Notes: generated by a model not told the origin, from the sequence alone. A stretch of 64,000 nt of DNA from Alphaproteobacteria bacterium (GCA_019232625.1 JAFANP010000042.1:1-64000), one strand, 5' to 3'. Counted from the first letter of the stretch, positions 44,083 to 53,094 are shown. Made by a program: numbers and translations.

Positions 44083-44448
44083 ATGGAAGCCGATATCGTA
44101 ATGGCGATCGCGCTGGCGACGGCCGTGGTGCTGATCGTGAACCAGCTCGGGCGGGTGCTCCGAACGATGATGATGCACCGGACGGTGCGGGAGGCGCTGA
44201 CCCGCGACAGCGCTAGCCCCGAGCTGCTCGACAAGATCGCGCAGGAGAAATCGGGCGGAAGCCTCGGCGACGACCGGATCGGCGTGGTGCTGATCGCCAT
44301 CGGCATCGCCATCCTCGGCTTCGGGCTCCTCGCGGGAGACGCGGACGACGTGCGCAACACGGCCGGGATCGCGCTCTTCCCACTGCTGGTGGGCGGGGCC
44401 CTGCTCGGCCGGCACCTGGTCATCCGCCGGGCGCGCGGCGGCGCGTGA
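44083..44448 (+). CDS. DUF6249-like small membrane protein
   Basis: The 121-residue protein has three TM segments: DIVMAIALATAVVLIVNQL, IGVVLIAIGIAILGFGLLAG and GIALFPLLVGGALLGRHLVI. The loop between the first two is charged. Similar small membrane proteins often precede ECF sigma factors, as here (7 bp upstream of the sigma gene), and I would treat it as a possible part of that regulatory unit. The family name is a tentative match by pattern only. Confidence 0.6.
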   Translation: MEADIVMAIALATAVVLIVNQLGRVLRTMMMHRTVREALTRDSASPELLDKIAQEKSGGSLGDDRIGVVLIAIGIAILGFGLLAGDADDVRNTAGIALFPLLVGGALLGRHLVIRRARGGA

Positions 44449-44455
44449 ACGGCCC

Positions 44456-44962
44456 GTGGAGGGGGATGAAGCGCTTGCGGGGCGGGCGGCGGCCGGTGAG
44501 GTCGCCGCCTTCACCGAGCTCGTCCGGCGGCACGAGCGGCGGGTGCGCGCCTTCCTCGCGCGCCTCACCCGCGGCGACGGCGCCGACGACCTCGCCCAGG
44601 AGACCTTCCTCAAGGCCTGGCGGGTGGCGGCGAGCTTTCGCGGCGAGGGTAGCTACGAGGGATGGCTGCTGCGCATCGCCTGGCGGCTGTTCCTCAGCAG
44701 CCGCCGCGGACGGCGCGAGGAGGCGGCCGAGATACCGGAGCGGGCCGATCCGGCGGCCGGCGACGCCGACCGGCGGATCGACGTGGGGCGCGCTCTGGCG
44801 CGCCTCCCGGCGCGGGAGCGGGCGGCGGCCCTGCTCTGCCTCGGCGAAGGCTATTCGCACAGCGAGGCGGCGAGGATATTGGAGCTGCCGCTGGGCACGC
44901 TGAAGAGCGTCGTCGCCCGCGCCCGGACGGCGCTGGCCGACGAGCTGAAAGGGCAAGGCTGA
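44456..44962 (+). CDS. ECF-type RNA polymerase sigma factor
   Basis: The 168-residue protein has sigma region 2 (FTELVRRHERRVRAFLARL, DDLAQETFLKAWRVAASF) and region 4 (LARLPARERAAALLCLGEGYSHSEAARIL then LGTLKSVVARART). The GTG start is 7 bp after the membrane-protein gene. The stop overlaps the start of the membrane partner (TGATG). ECF sigma factors switch transcription to stress or envelope genes when their anti-sigma is inactivated. The target promoter motif is not clear from this window. Confidence 0.93.
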   Translation: MEGDEALAGRAAAGEVAAFTELVRRHERRVRAFLARLTRGDGADDLAQETFLKAWRVAASFRGEGSYEGWLLRIAWRLFLSSRRGRREEAAEIPERADPAAGDADRRIDVGRALARLPARERAAALLCLGEGYSHSEAARILELPLGTLKSVVARARTALADELKGQG

Positions 44963-45294
44963 TGGTGGACGAGTCCCTCGATCTGGAGCTTGCGGCGCTG
45001 CTGCGCTCGCCCGAGCGGGCGCCGGACGAAGCTTTCGCGCGGCGGCTGGAGCGGCTCGTCGTCGCCGAGGCGCGGCTACGGGCGGCGCGGCGGGCGGCGT
45101 GGCACCGCTTCACCATGGAGATGGTCGCCGCAGCGGCGCTGCTCCTCGCCTTCGCGCTGCTGACCAGAAGCGCCCCGCCGCCCGACTCGGCGGGGACGAT
45201 CCCGCTCTTCGGCCCGGCGGCGGCCGGGCTGCTGCTCCTCGCCCTCTGGATCGCGGTGTCGCTGCGGCCGGGCGAAAGCGCCGCGACGCACTAA
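44962..45294 (+). CDS. anti-sigma factor-like membrane protein
   Basis: The 110-residue protein overlaps the sigma gene by one base. A short N-terminal cytoplasmic part (ESLDLELAALLRSPERAPDEAFARRLERL) is followed by two TM segments (MVAAAALLLAFALL and AAAGLLLLALWIAVSL). There is no zinc-binding HxxxCxxC. The placement makes it the probable anti-sigma factor, but the family is not recognised. Confidence 0.75.
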   Translation: MVDESLDLELAALLRSPERAPDEAFARRLERLVVAEARLRAARRAAWHRFTMEMVAAAALLLAFALLTRSAPPPDSAGTIPLFGPAAAGLLLLALWIAVSLRPGESAATH

Positions 45295-45415
45295 TCCACA
45301 TCATATTTTGCGGCGGAGCGCCCGCCGCGCCGGATCGCGCGATTTAGAGGGCCGACCCTCTTGCACTCGGCACGCGTTTGGGGCTTATCAGCTTCCGAAC
45401 CACAGGGAGGGATTT

Positions 45416-45685
45416 ATGGCTAAAGGTACTTCTGGCGGCGGCGCTCGCGGCGGCCTTTCGCGTCCGGTGACGCCGTCCGAGGATCTGGCCGCGATCGTGG
45501 GCAAGGACCCGCTGCCGCGCAGCCAGGTGGTCAGCAAGGTCTGGGACCACATCCGGAAGAACAATCTCCAGAACCCGCAGAACAAGCGCGAGATCCTGGC
45601 CGACGACAAGCTGAAGAAGGTCTTCGGCACCGACAAGTGCTCGATGTTCGAGATGAACAAGCACCTGTCGCGCCACCTCAGCTGA
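45416..45685 (+). CDS. SWIB/MDM2 domain protein
   Basis: The 89-residue protein is a single SWIB domain, KPVTPSEDLAAIVGKDPLPR-like at the start (PVTPSEDLAAIVGKDPLPRS), with VWDHIRKNNLQNPQNKREI and KVFGTDKCSMFEMNKHLSRH. Bacterial SWIB proteins are found in chlamydiae and alphaproteobacteria and may bind DNA or chromatin-like complexes, but the function is unproven. A good ribosome site, agggaggg, precedes the ATG. Confidence 0.93.
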   Translation: MAKGTSGGGARGGLSRPVTPSEDLAAIVGKDPLPRSQVVSKVWDHIRKNNLQNPQNKREILADDKLKKVFGTDKCSMFEMNKHLSRHLS

Positions 45686-45725
45686 GCCTTGCGCCGCCGT
45701 TCCGGCGGTTCATTCTCGCTTTCGG

Positions 45726-45753
45726 CGGCCCCGCTCCCCACGGAGCGGGGCCG
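45726..45753. terminator. GC-rich hairpin after SWIB gene
   Basis: A 12-bp perfect stem (45726-45737 with 45742-45753) with a 4-base loop stands 40 bp after the stop codon. No T run follows, so it is a weak or Rho-assisted terminator. The rest of the 326-bp gap (45686-46011) has no gene. Confidence 0.5.
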
Positions 45754-46011
45754 CTTCGCGTTCGGCCCCGGCGGGCGCGAAAGACTCGTCCGAAATGGAG
45801 AAAGGGCGCACGAACATTTCGCTTTCCGCGCAGCAATGGGTTATTCCGGATGCGGCCGGAGGAGCGGCGTGATCCCGGTCACATTGCGCCGGTTCGGAAA
45901 AATCCAATGAACGGAAGAGGATCACCGGCCTAAAACCGCCGAAACGGAGGAGGAAGAGGTGGTTAAGTATGGAAAGACCGTCATTCTGCGCTGAGGGGGG
46001 ACACGAGCTTG

Positions 46012-46962
46012 ATGGCATCGACAGTTCGCGATGAAGCGCCGTCCGGGCTGAGCGGGGTCCGCTACATGGCCCAGCCGGCGGTCCTGATCCTGACCGACAG
46101 CGAGGCGGGGCGGGAGCGATGGCGGCGCGTCGCCAAGATCGCCGGGTGCCGCGTGTGCGACAGCGCCGAGCTCGCCGGCGGCGGCGAGCGCCTCGACCTC
46201 CAGGTCGGCGCCGACGCCGTCCTCGTCGAGGTCACGCGCGATCCCGGCGAGGCGCTGGAGCCGATCCTCGCGCGGCTCGACGCGGCGGCGAAGAGCGGCC
46301 GCCACGGCGGCGTCATCGCCGCTCCGGCGGCGCTGATCGACCGGATCGCCGCCGGAAGCCTCGATTCCGCGCTCCACCACCTCGTCGACCCGAGCGACCT
46401 CGAATGCGTCGCCGCGCTCGCCATGGCGGCGACCCGCCACCCGCCCCGGCTGCACGACGTCGGCAAGTCCGCCGCCACCGCCCGCCTCCAGCAGCTGAGC
46501 GAGGAAGTGGGGCGGGTGGCGACGATCCTCGCCGTCCTGTCCGAGGACGAGAGCGCGGCGAGGGCCCTGGTCGGCGGCGGCGACACGGGCGAGGCGGGCG
46601 AGGCCGCCGGCGAGCCGCTCGACGCGTCGACGATCCGGGCGATGATCCGGGTGCGCCGGCTGCGCGACCATTTCTTCCTGCCGGAGCTCTTCGCCGACCC
46701 CGCCTGGGACATGCTTCTCGACCTGATGGCGGCGCGCATCGAGCGGCGCCGGGTCGCCGTCTCAAGCCTGTGCATCGCCGCGGCGGTTCCGGCGACGACG
46801 GCGCTGCGGTGGATCAAATCCTTGTGCGACCAGAAGGTGTTCGTCCGCGTCGCCGATCCGGAGGACGGGCGCCGCGTGTTCATCGAGCTCGCCGACCGCA
46901 CCGCGGCGGCGCTCGAAAGCTACGTCAAGGCGGCCCAGCGCATCTCCCCGCTCGTCGTCTGA
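46012..46962 (+). CDS. MarR-type winged-helix regulator with N-terminal receiver-like region
   Basis: The 316-residue protein ends in a winged helix of MarR type (MLLDLMAARIERRRVAVSS, CIAAAVPATTALRWIKSL, VFVRVADPEDGRRVFIEL). The first 140 residues look like a degenerate receiver or ligand domain: VLILTDSEAGRERWRRV and VGADAVLVEVTRDPG. It is single and no operon partner is seen; tRNA-Val follows. ATG 46012 is used, with gagggggg upstream. Confidence 0.82.
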   Translation: MASTVRDEAPSGLSGVRYMAQPAVLILTDSEAGRERWRRVAKIAGCRVCDSAELAGGGERLDLQVGADAVLVEVTRDPGEALEPILARLDAAAKSGRHGGVIAAPAALIDRIAAGSLDSALHHLVDPSDLECVAALAMAATRHPPRLHDVGKSAATARLQQLSEEVGRVATILAVLSEDESAARALVGGGDTGEAGEAAGEPLDASTIRAMIRVRRLRDHFFLPELFADPAWDMLLDLMAARIERRRVAVSSLCIAAAVPATTALRWIKSLCDQKVFVRVADPEDGRRVFIELADRTAAALESYVKAAQRISPLVV

Positions 46963-47026
46963 TCGCGGTTGCGGGCCTCGGGCCGCGGTGGCAGAGCGGC
47001 CGGACCCGCCGGAGGCCCGGCGGGAC

Positions 47027-47102
47027 GGGCGGTTAGCTCAGTTGGTAGAGCATCTCGTTTACACCGAGAGGGTCGGCGGTTCGAGCCCGTCACCGCCCAC
47101 CA
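47027..47102 (+). tRNA. tRNA-Val (anticodon TAC)
   Basis: The 76-nt gene folds as a full cloverleaf: a 7-bp acceptor stem (47027-47033 with 47092-47098), an anticodon arm at 47053-47069 with TAC at 47060-47062, a T arm with ggttcgagccc, and an encoded ACCA 3' end. It reads GUA codons and, with modification, other valine codons. Confidence 0.97.
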
Positions 47103-47107
47103 GCAGG

Positions 47108-48091
47108 TCAGGACCCGGTCGCGGCGGACGGCGCTTCGGGCGGCGTTTCGAGCGGATCGCGGGGCGCGTCGGCCGCGCGGAAGCGGCCGCGGCGCCAGGC
47201 GAGGCGGAGGGCGGCGAGGCCGGCGAGGGTGCCGACGAGGAGGCCTGCGAAGGAGGCCTCCGGGCCGAAGGCGCCGCCGCTCAGCCATTGCGGCAAACCG
47301 GGCATCGGAGCGGTGACGAGCGGGCCGCCGGCGAAGCCGTCGGTCCCCGAGACGGCGGCGCCGAACAGCCAGCCCTGGGTGAAGTTCCAGCCGGCATGGA
47401 CGCCGATCGACACCCATAAGCGCCCGGTGAGGATGTAGAAGGCGGCGAGCATCACCCCGGCCTCGAGCGCGATGGCGAGCGCGGCGAACCAGGTGGAGTT
47501 GGGATTGGCGAGGTGGAGCACGCCGAAGAGGAGCGCCGAGAGCGCCAGCGCCGGCCAGATCCCGAAGGCGCGCCACAGCAGCCGCAGGACGACGAGGCGA
47601 AGCAATATCTCCTCCGCGACGCCCGACTGGACGCTCAAGGCCACCGCGTTCCAGAAGGCGGTGACCGGCTGCCGGCCGACGGCGACCGCGCCGGCGAGGT
47701 GGAGGAGGAGGATGGTCGCCGCCATCATCGCCGCGCCGAGGAGCAGGCCGAGGGGCAGCTCGACCGCCGCCGGGCGCAGCGCCAGCTCCGACGGGCGCCG
47801 GTCCTCGCCGAGACGCACCAGGCCGACGTAGAGCGCCAGGCTGGCGACCGCCGCCGCGACGAGGCTCACCTGGCCCGGCGCGAATTGCGGGGAAAGGAGC
47901 ATCGCGGTGGCATGTCCCCCCGCGGCGACCCAGCCCGCGGCGAGGCCGGCGAAGCCGGCGCCGACGAGGAGGAGGAAGAAGAGCAGCACGCCCCAGGCGA
48001 TGGCGCGCAGCCAGCGCCACTTGCCGGGCGCCAGGACGCGCCGGTCGCCCAGCTCCACGGGGCCGCCGGGCGGCACGAGGCGCGCGAGCAT
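47108..48091 (-). CDS. CPBP family intramembrane metalloprotease
   Basis: The 327-residue protein has about eight TM helices and the CPBP (Abi) motifs: AEEILLRLVVLR, FGVLHLANPN, and GVHAGWNF. The two Glu and the His residues should bind the catalytic metal in the membrane. Such enzymes include CAAX-type proteases and bacteriocin-related peptidases; the substrate is unknown. GTG 48097 would overlap the upstream stop (GTGA). The gene follows the XRE gene and may be controlled by it. It converges with tRNA-Val. Confidence 0.9.
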   Translation of the reverse strand: MLARLVPPGGPVELGDRRVLAPGKWRWLRAIAWGVLLFFLLLVGAGFAGLAAGWVAAGGHATAMLLSPQFAPGQVSLVAAAVASLALYVGLVRLGEDRRPSELALRPAAVELPLGLLLGAAMMAATILLLHLAGAVAVGRQPVTAFWNAVALSVQSGVAEEILLRLVVLRLLWRAFGIWPALALSALLFGVLHLANPNSTWFAALAIALEAGVMLAAFYILTGRLWVSIGVHAGWNFTQGWLFGAAVSGTDGFAGGPLVTAPMPGLPQWLSGGAFGPEASFAGLLVGTLAGLAALRLAWRRGRFRAADAPRDPLETPPEAPSAATGS

Positions 48092-48093
48092 GG

Positions 48094-48657
48094 TCACAGC
48101 GAGCGGATCAGCTTTACCGCCATGGCGAGCCAGGGCGGATCGGCGAGGACGAGCTGGCGGTGCCCGGCGCCGAGCGGGAGGAGGTGGACCTTGCCTTCCT
48201 CCTTGCCGATCAGCCGGCCGTAGAGGAAGCGGCCGGCCGGCCGCGGCACGAGCACGTCGCGGTTCATCGCGCGGGCGAAGTCGGGCGGCGCCAGGCGAAG
48301 GCACCAGACCTCGTCGCCGGCGCGATAGTCGCCGATCCCGGCGGTGACGCTGACCGCCACGGCGCCGGCCTCCGGCCGCGGCGGCGCCACCACCGCCTCG
48401 CGGCGCGGCGCATGGGCGCCGTCATGGGCGAGCAAGGCGGCGACCGGCACGTCCTCGCGGTGGGGGAGGCGGACGAGGTCGCCGGCCTCCACCCCGAGCG
48501 CGGTGGCGATGCGGTTGAGCCAGCCGACGGAGACGGTGCGGGTGCCGGTCTCGAGCCGTCCGATCGTCTGCGGCGTGGTGGGCGGATCGCAGCGGTCCGC
48601 CACCTCCTGAAGCGTCAGCTTCTTGGCCCGACGCACTTCCCGGATGCGTGTGATCAT
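48094..48657 (-). CDS. XRE-family regulator with C-terminal S24-like domain
   Basis: The 187-residue protein has an HTH_3 domain at 1-65 (IREVRRAKKLTLQEVADRCD, TIGRLETGTRTVS, LNRIATALGVEAGDLVRL). The second half, about 85-187, looks like a beta-rich S24/LexA-like fold (ACVSVTAG-type start, EVWCLRL, LYGRLIGKEEGKVHLLPLG), but no Ser-Lys dyad can be assigned. It is divergent from the DUF6456 gene and coupled to the CPBP protease gene. Confidence 0.8.
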   Translation of the reverse strand: MITRIREVRRAKKLTLQEVADRCDPPTTPQTIGRLETGTRTVSVGWLNRIATALGVEAGDLVRLPHREDVPVAALLAHDGAHAPRREAVVAPPRPEAGAVAVSVTAGIGDYRAGDEVWCLRLAPPDFARAMNRDVLVPRPAGRFLYGRLIGKEEGKVHLLPLGAGHRQLVLADPPWLAMAVKLIRSL

Positions 48658-48756
48658 CGTCCCACTCCCCGAACCTTTCAGGTTATTTCTTCTTTCCTAC
48701 AACTTCCCACGCATGGCAAGGGAAGAATGTTGCTGATTCGTTCTGTGGAGGGTGAG

Positions 48757-49272
48757 ATGAGGGCAGTTCGCAAGATGGGGCGCGTGCGTGGCGGCCGGAT
48801 GCTGGTGGAGCGGCCGGCGCCGGCGGACGGGCGCGAGCGCGGCGGGGGCGGGACCGCGCCGGCGCGGACGGTGACGGTGAACCTGCTCGAATCGCCGCTC
48901 GGCTGGCTGCACAGCCGAGGCCACGTCAGCGCGCGGCAATATGCGGCCGGCGAGACGCTGCGGCAGGATTGGGAGCAGGCGCATTATCCGCCGCGCGTGA
49001 CGATGTGCTGGGACGCGCCGCCGCCCGGTCGCACGGCGCGGGGCTCGCCCGAGCCCGCGACGCCGGCCGGGCGCGAAGTGCGGGCGCGGGCGCGCTTCGA
49101 AGCGGCCGCCAGGGCGGTCGGGCCGGGGCTGCGCGACGTCATGTGGCGGGTGGTCTGCGCCGGCGAGGGAATGCGCGAGGCGGAGACGGCGCTCGGCTGG
49201 CCTGCGCGCGCCGGCAAGGTGGTGCTCGCCATGGCGCTCGACCGGCTGGCGGATTTCTACAGGCTTCCTTGA
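48757..49272 (+). CDS. DUF6456 domain protein
   Basis: The 171-residue basic protein has the DUF6456 core: NLLESPLGWLHSRGHVSARQYAAGETLR, and later GPGLRDVMWRVVCAGEGMREAE, LGWPARAGKVVLAMALDRLADFY. This domain is typical of alphaproteobacteria and looks DNA-binding. The ATG at 48757 has ggaggg upstream; ATG 48727 is an in-frame alternative. It is divergent from the XRE gene. Confidence 0.9.
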   Translation: MRAVRKMGRVRGGRMLVERPAPADGRERGGGGTAPARTVTVNLLESPLGWLHSRGHVSARQYAAGETLRQDWEQAHYPPRVTMCWDAPPPGRTARGSPEPATPAGREVRARARFEAAARAVGPGLRDVMWRVVCAGEGMREAETALGWPARAGKVVLAMALDRLADFYRLP

Positions 49273-49335
49273 GGCTTGCGCCCGGCCGGCGTTGCGGCGA
49301 AGCTGCCGGCGACGGTCTGACGAGGAGAGCGGCGC

Positions 49336-49689
49336 GTGGGCCCAGCGGCGATCATCACGGCGGCGGCGGCGCAGGGCGCGGCGGCCGTGCCGCCCACCGC
49401 AGCCCCGTCGCCGCAGGAGGCGGCCGGCGCCCCGATCCGCGAGATCCACATCCTGCCGCCGCCCTGCAAGTCCGGCGGGCGCGACGAGATCGTGGTGTGC
49501 GGCCGCGACGACTCGCGCGAGCGCCTGGGCGAGTTGCGCCCGCCCCGCGGCATCGTCGTCCAGGAGGAGGGGCCGATCAGCGTCGCCATACCCGGCCTCG
49601 GCGTCGTCGAGCCGAGGCTGGTGCAGCGGCTCCGCCCCGACGGCACCGTCTCCCAGGGCTTCATGGTGTCGCTGAAGATCCCCTTCTAG
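49336..49689 (+). CDS. conserved small protein, unknown
   Basis: The 117-residue product begins at GTG 49336 with an Ala-rich leader that may be a signal peptide (AAIITAAAAQGAAAVPP). The segment GGRDEIVVCGRDDSRERL has the pattern of small sphingomonad proteins with a conserved DEIVVCGR motif. The C-terminus is beta-rich. No function is known. Confidence 0.75.
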   Translation: MGPAAIITAAAAQGAAAVPPTAAPSPQEAAGAPIREIHILPPPCKSGGRDEIVVCGRDDSRERLGELRPPRGIVVQEEGPISVAIPGLGVVEPRLVQRLRPDGTVSQGFMVSLKIPF

Positions 49690-49741
49690 CGGGACGGGAC
49701 GGGCGCGAGGAGCCGGGCCGCCCGCGCCGCGTTCGGGCGGC

Positions 49742-50242
49742 ATGGCCACCCTGTTCACCAGCGACAGCCACTTCGGCGACCACCGGACGCTCAACATCTG
49801 GAAGCGGCCCTTCGCCTCGGTGGCGGAGATGGACGCCGCGCTGCTCGCCGGCTGGAACGCGGCGGTGGGCCCGGACGACGAGGTGTGGCACCTCGGCGAC
49901 TTCGCTCGGCGTGGCGGCGACGCGGCGCGGCTGCTGGCGCGGCTCAACGGCCGCAAGCACCTGGTGCGCGGCAACACCGATCCCGACGGCACCGCCGCCG
50001 CGCAAGGCTGGGCGAGCGTGCGCGACTATGCCGAGCTCGAGACGGAGGGAAGGAGGCTCGTCCTCTGCCACTACCCCTTCCGGAGCTGGAACGGCCAGCA
50101 CAAGGGCGCGCTCAACCTCCACGGCCACAGCCACGGCCGGCTGAAGCCGATGCCGCGGCAGATCGACGTCGGCGTCGACGTGTGGGGCTGGCGGCCGGTG
50201 GGGCTGGAGACGCTCCTCGGGGCGGGGGACGCCCGGGCGTGA
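49742..50242 (+). CDS. metallophosphoesterase
   Basis: The 166-residue protein is a small calcineurin-like phosphoesterase. All metal motifs are present: TSDSHFGD, WHLGDFAR, VRGNTD, LCHYPF, and NLHGHSHG. It should hydrolyse phosphomonoesters or diesters with two metals. Similar short proteins are frequent in alphaproteobacteria; the substrate is not known. Confidence 0.93.
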   Translation: MATLFTSDSHFGDHRTLNIWKRPFASVAEMDAALLAGWNAAVGPDDEVWHLGDFARRGGDAARLLARLNGRKHLVRGNTDPDGTAAAQGWASVRDYAELETEGRRLVLCHYPFRSWNGQHKGALNLHGHSHGRLKPMPRQIDVGVDVWGWRPVGLETLLGAGDARA

Positions 50243-50256
50243 CCGTCCCTCCCCGA

Positions 50257-51561
50257 TCAGGCGAACCAGGAGGCGACGAGGGCGGCGGTGCAGAGGAAGG
50301 TGACGACGGTGGTCGTCCAGCCGAGAAGGTTGGTCCAGCGGCCGTTGGTGCGGGCGCCGACGACGCGGCGGGAGTTGGTCAGGAGCATCATGATGAGGAG
50401 CAGGGGCGGGACCGAGAAGCCCTGGACGATGCCCGACCAGACCAGCGCCCGCATCGGGTTGAAGCCGAGGAAGTTGAGGGCCACGGCGAGCGCGGTGACG
50501 AGAAAGATGACGAGGTAGAAGAGCCGGTTCTCGGACGGATGGTCGTGAAGGCTCCCCTCCCGGCCGAGGCCCTGGACGACGTCGTAGGCGGCGCCGGTCG
50601 TCATGATCGGCACGGCGAGGAAGCCGACCCCGACGATGCCGGCGGCGAACAGCCATTTGGCGGCCGGGCCCGCCAGCGGCTCGAGCGCGGCGGCCGCCTG
50701 GGCCGCGGTGTCGATCTCCGTCCGGCCGGCCGGGTGCAGGGTGAGGCCGGTCGCCATCAGGATGAAATAGAGGATGAGGTTGGAGAAGATCATGCCGATG
50801 AGGACGTCGCGGCTGGTGCGCCGCATCTCGCGGCGGCTGGCGCCCTTCCTCTGCCAGAGGCGGCGGCGGCCGATCGCGATCTGCTCCTCCACCTCCTGGT
50901 TGGACTGCCAGGTGTAGACGTAGGCGGAGAGCGAGGTGCCGATGCAGGCGACGAGGATTGCGAGGAAATCGGAGTCGAGGCGGAGGCGGGGGACGAAGGT
51001 GGCGGCGAGGATCTCGACCGGGTCGGGCTTGGCCAGCAGGGCCGCGGCGACATAGGCGAAGAGGATGAGGGCGAGCCAGCGGAAGATGGCGCGGATGAGG
51101 GTGTAGGAGCCGAAATACTGGATCGCGTAGATGATCGCCGCGGTGGCGACGACGAGGACCGGCACCGGCACCGGCAGGAGCAGGTTCAGCGCCGATCCGA
51201 TGCCGCCCAGATCGGCCGCCGCCTCGATGATGTTGCCGAGGAAGGCGAGGGAGACGAGCGGCAGCAGCACCCAGCGTGGGAAGCGGTCGCGGATGCAGGC
51301 GAACAGGCCCTTGCCGTAGACCTGGCCGATCTTCGCCGAGAGATAGGTGACGACGTACATCATCGGCAGCAGGACGGGCGCGATCCACAGGACGGAGAGG
51401 CCGAAGCGGGCGCCCGCGCTCGAATAGGTGCCGATCGCCGACGGGTCGTCGTCGGCGGCGCCGGTGACGACGCCGGAGCCGAGGATGCGCAGAAGCCCGG
51501 CCCGGCCGCGATTGTCGGCCGCGTCGTAGCGGGCGTCGAGCGGTTCGCGCGGCTGGTCCAA
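50257..51561 (-). CDS. Nramp-family transporter lacking canonical metal ligands
   Basis: The 434-residue protein has about eleven helices. The TM1 motif, normally DPGN, reads DDDPSAIGTYSSAG, and the TM6 AxxMPH segment is replaced by GTSLSAYVYTWQSN. Canonical Mn/Fe transport needs the Asn and Met ligands, so the substrate is likely different. TTG 51561 is chosen because aagaagg lies just upstream; an in-frame TTG at 51621 gives a longer basic N-terminus. Confidence 0.88.
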   Translation of the reverse strand: MDQPREPLDARYDAADNRGRAGLLRILGSGVVTGAADDDPSAIGTYSSAGARFGLSVLWIAPVLLPMMYVVTYLSAKIGQVYGKGLFACIRDRFPRWVLLPLVSLAFLGNIIEAAADLGGIGSALNLLLPVPVPVLVVATAAIIYAIQYFGSYTLIRAIFRWLALILFAYVAAALLAKPDPVEILAATFVPRLRLDSDFLAILVACIGTSLSAYVYTWQSNQEVEEQIAIGRRRLWQRKGASRREMRRTSRDVLIGMIFSNLILYFILMATGLTLHPAGRTEIDTAAQAAAALEPLAGPAAKWLFAAGIVGVGFLAVPIMTTGAAYDVVQGLGREGSLHDHPSENRLFYLVIFLVTALAVALNFLGFNPMRALVWSGIVQGFSVPPLLLIMMLLTNSRRVVGARTNGRWTNLLGWTTTVVTFLCTAALVASWFA

Positions 51562-51704
51562 GAGAGCCTTCTTTCGGCGGCGATGAGGCGGGGACAACCG
51601 TCCGGGCCGGCGCGGGTTCAACCGCCGGCGGAGGGAATTGCATGATGCAGATCAAGGGCGCGCGGCGGCGCCTCTTGCCGCCGGGCCGCGTCGCTTCCGG
51701 CGGG

Positions 51705-53015
51705 TCAGCGTCTCTCGCGGCTGAGCCGGGTCATGAGCAAGGCGGCGCGCTTGGCCTGGCGCGGGATCGAGGCCAAATCGACCGTCTCGCCGGGCGCATG
51801 GTCGCCTGCGCTGGAGGCGCCGAGGCCGACCAGGCCGTCGACATATTCGGCGACGAAGCTGATGTCGCCGGCCCCCCGCTTCAGCGGATCGAGGGCGGCC
51901 ATCGGCGCGAGGCCGAGGTCGCGGTTGACGAGGTTGAGGCGGTCGAGGAGGGCGCGGTTGCCGGGCGTCGGCGCCATCGGCGGGTAGATATGGTCGCCGA
52001 ACCTTATCTCGGCGGTGGCGCCGGGGAGCGAGGCCGCGACGATCGCCTCCATCTTTCCCCGCACCCGCGACTCCTGCTCGCGGCTCAAGGTGCGGATGTC
52101 GCCCTTGGCGATGGCGATGGCGGGGATGATGTTGGTCTTGCCGGCCGCCTGGCCGCGTATCCCGGCCTCGTCGAGCGCAGCGGTCGCTCCGCCGACGACG
52201 AGGCCGACATTGTAGGTGAGGTTGGGTTCGGGCAGCTCGCGCCGGAACGCCTCGAGGATGCGGGCGAGCTCGTAGATCGCGCCGTTGCCCGAGCCGCGGC
52301 TGAAGATGCCGGACGAGTGGCCGGTGCGGGCGGAGACCCGCACCTCCCAGGAGCCGGCGCTGCGCCGGGCGATCGAGCCCATGTCCTTGCCGTCCTCGGT
52401 GGCGAGGCCCTCGAAGTCGAGGGCCACGTCGGAGGCCTTGCCGGCGGCGATCAGGTCGCGCCGGGCGACGGCGATCGGATCTCCCGCATCCTCCTCGTCG
52501 CCGGTGAGGACGATCGTGACGTCGGCGTCCTTCAGCGTGCCGGCGGCGTGCATCGCGCGAAGGGCGGCGACCATCACCACCATGCCGCCCTTGTCGTCGC
52601 CGGCGCCCGGCCCTTCCGCCTTGTCTCCCTTGCGGACGAAGGTCTGGAACGGGCTGTCGGGCTCGAACACCGTGTCGAGATGGCCGATCAGCAGCATGCG
52701 CCGGCCGCGGCCGTTGCCCTTGTGCACGGCGACGATGTGGCCGGCGCGGCCGACCTCGGCCATCGGCACCCACTCGACCCGGAAGCCGAGCGGCTCGAGC
52801 TCGGCGCGCATCATCCGGCCCACCGCCTCGACGCCGGCGAGGTTGCGCGAGCCGCTGTTCTGATTCACGAGCCGCTCGAGCAGGGCGACGGTCCGCTCCT
52901 GCTCCGCGTCGACGGTGCGGACGATCTTCCGCTCGGCGGGCGCGAGCTTCGCCTCGGCCGGGGCGGCGAGCATCGGAAGCGAGGCGAGGGCGAGAAGGGA
53001 GGGGAGGACGCGCAT
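51705..53015 (-). CDS. secreted M20 family metallopeptidase
   Basis: The 436-residue protein has a signal peptide (LPSLLALASLPMLAAPAEA). The M20 zinc motifs are LIGHLDTVFE, GAGDDKGGMVVMV (bridging Asp) and TGDEEDAGDP (catalytic Glu). The dimerisation domain follows near 215-330 with SARTGHSSGIF. It should cleave dipeptides or N-acyl amino acids in the periplasm. It is the upstream gene of the Nramp transporter on the same strand, 83 bp apart. Confidence 0.92.
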   Translation of the reverse strand: MRVLPSLLALASLPMLAAPAEAKLAPAERKIVRTVDAEQERTVALLERLVNQNSGSRNLAGVEAVGRMMRAELEPLGFRVEWVPMAEVGRAGHIVAVHKGNGRGRRMLLIGHLDTVFEPDSPFQTFVRKGDKAEGPGAGDDKGGMVVMVAALRAMHAAGTLKDADVTIVLTGDEEDAGDPIAVARRDLIAAGKASDVALDFEGLATEDGKDMGSIARRSAGSWEVRVSARTGHSSGIFSRGSGNGAIYELARILEAFRRELPEPNLTYNVGLVVGGATAALDEAGIRGQAAGKTNIIPAIAIAKGDIRTLSREQESRVRGKMEAIVAASLPGATAEIRFGDHIYPPMAPTPGNRALLDRLNLVNRDLGLAPMAALDPLKRGAGDISFVAEYVDGLVGLGASSAGDHAPGETVDLASIPRQAKRAALLMTRLSRERR

Positions 53016-53094
53016 GACTTACTCCTGCGTTTCCCGCTTCCCTTTGCCCGTGCTAGGCGTTGGGGCAAGACCCGGAATATCCGCGAGGGTGGAG

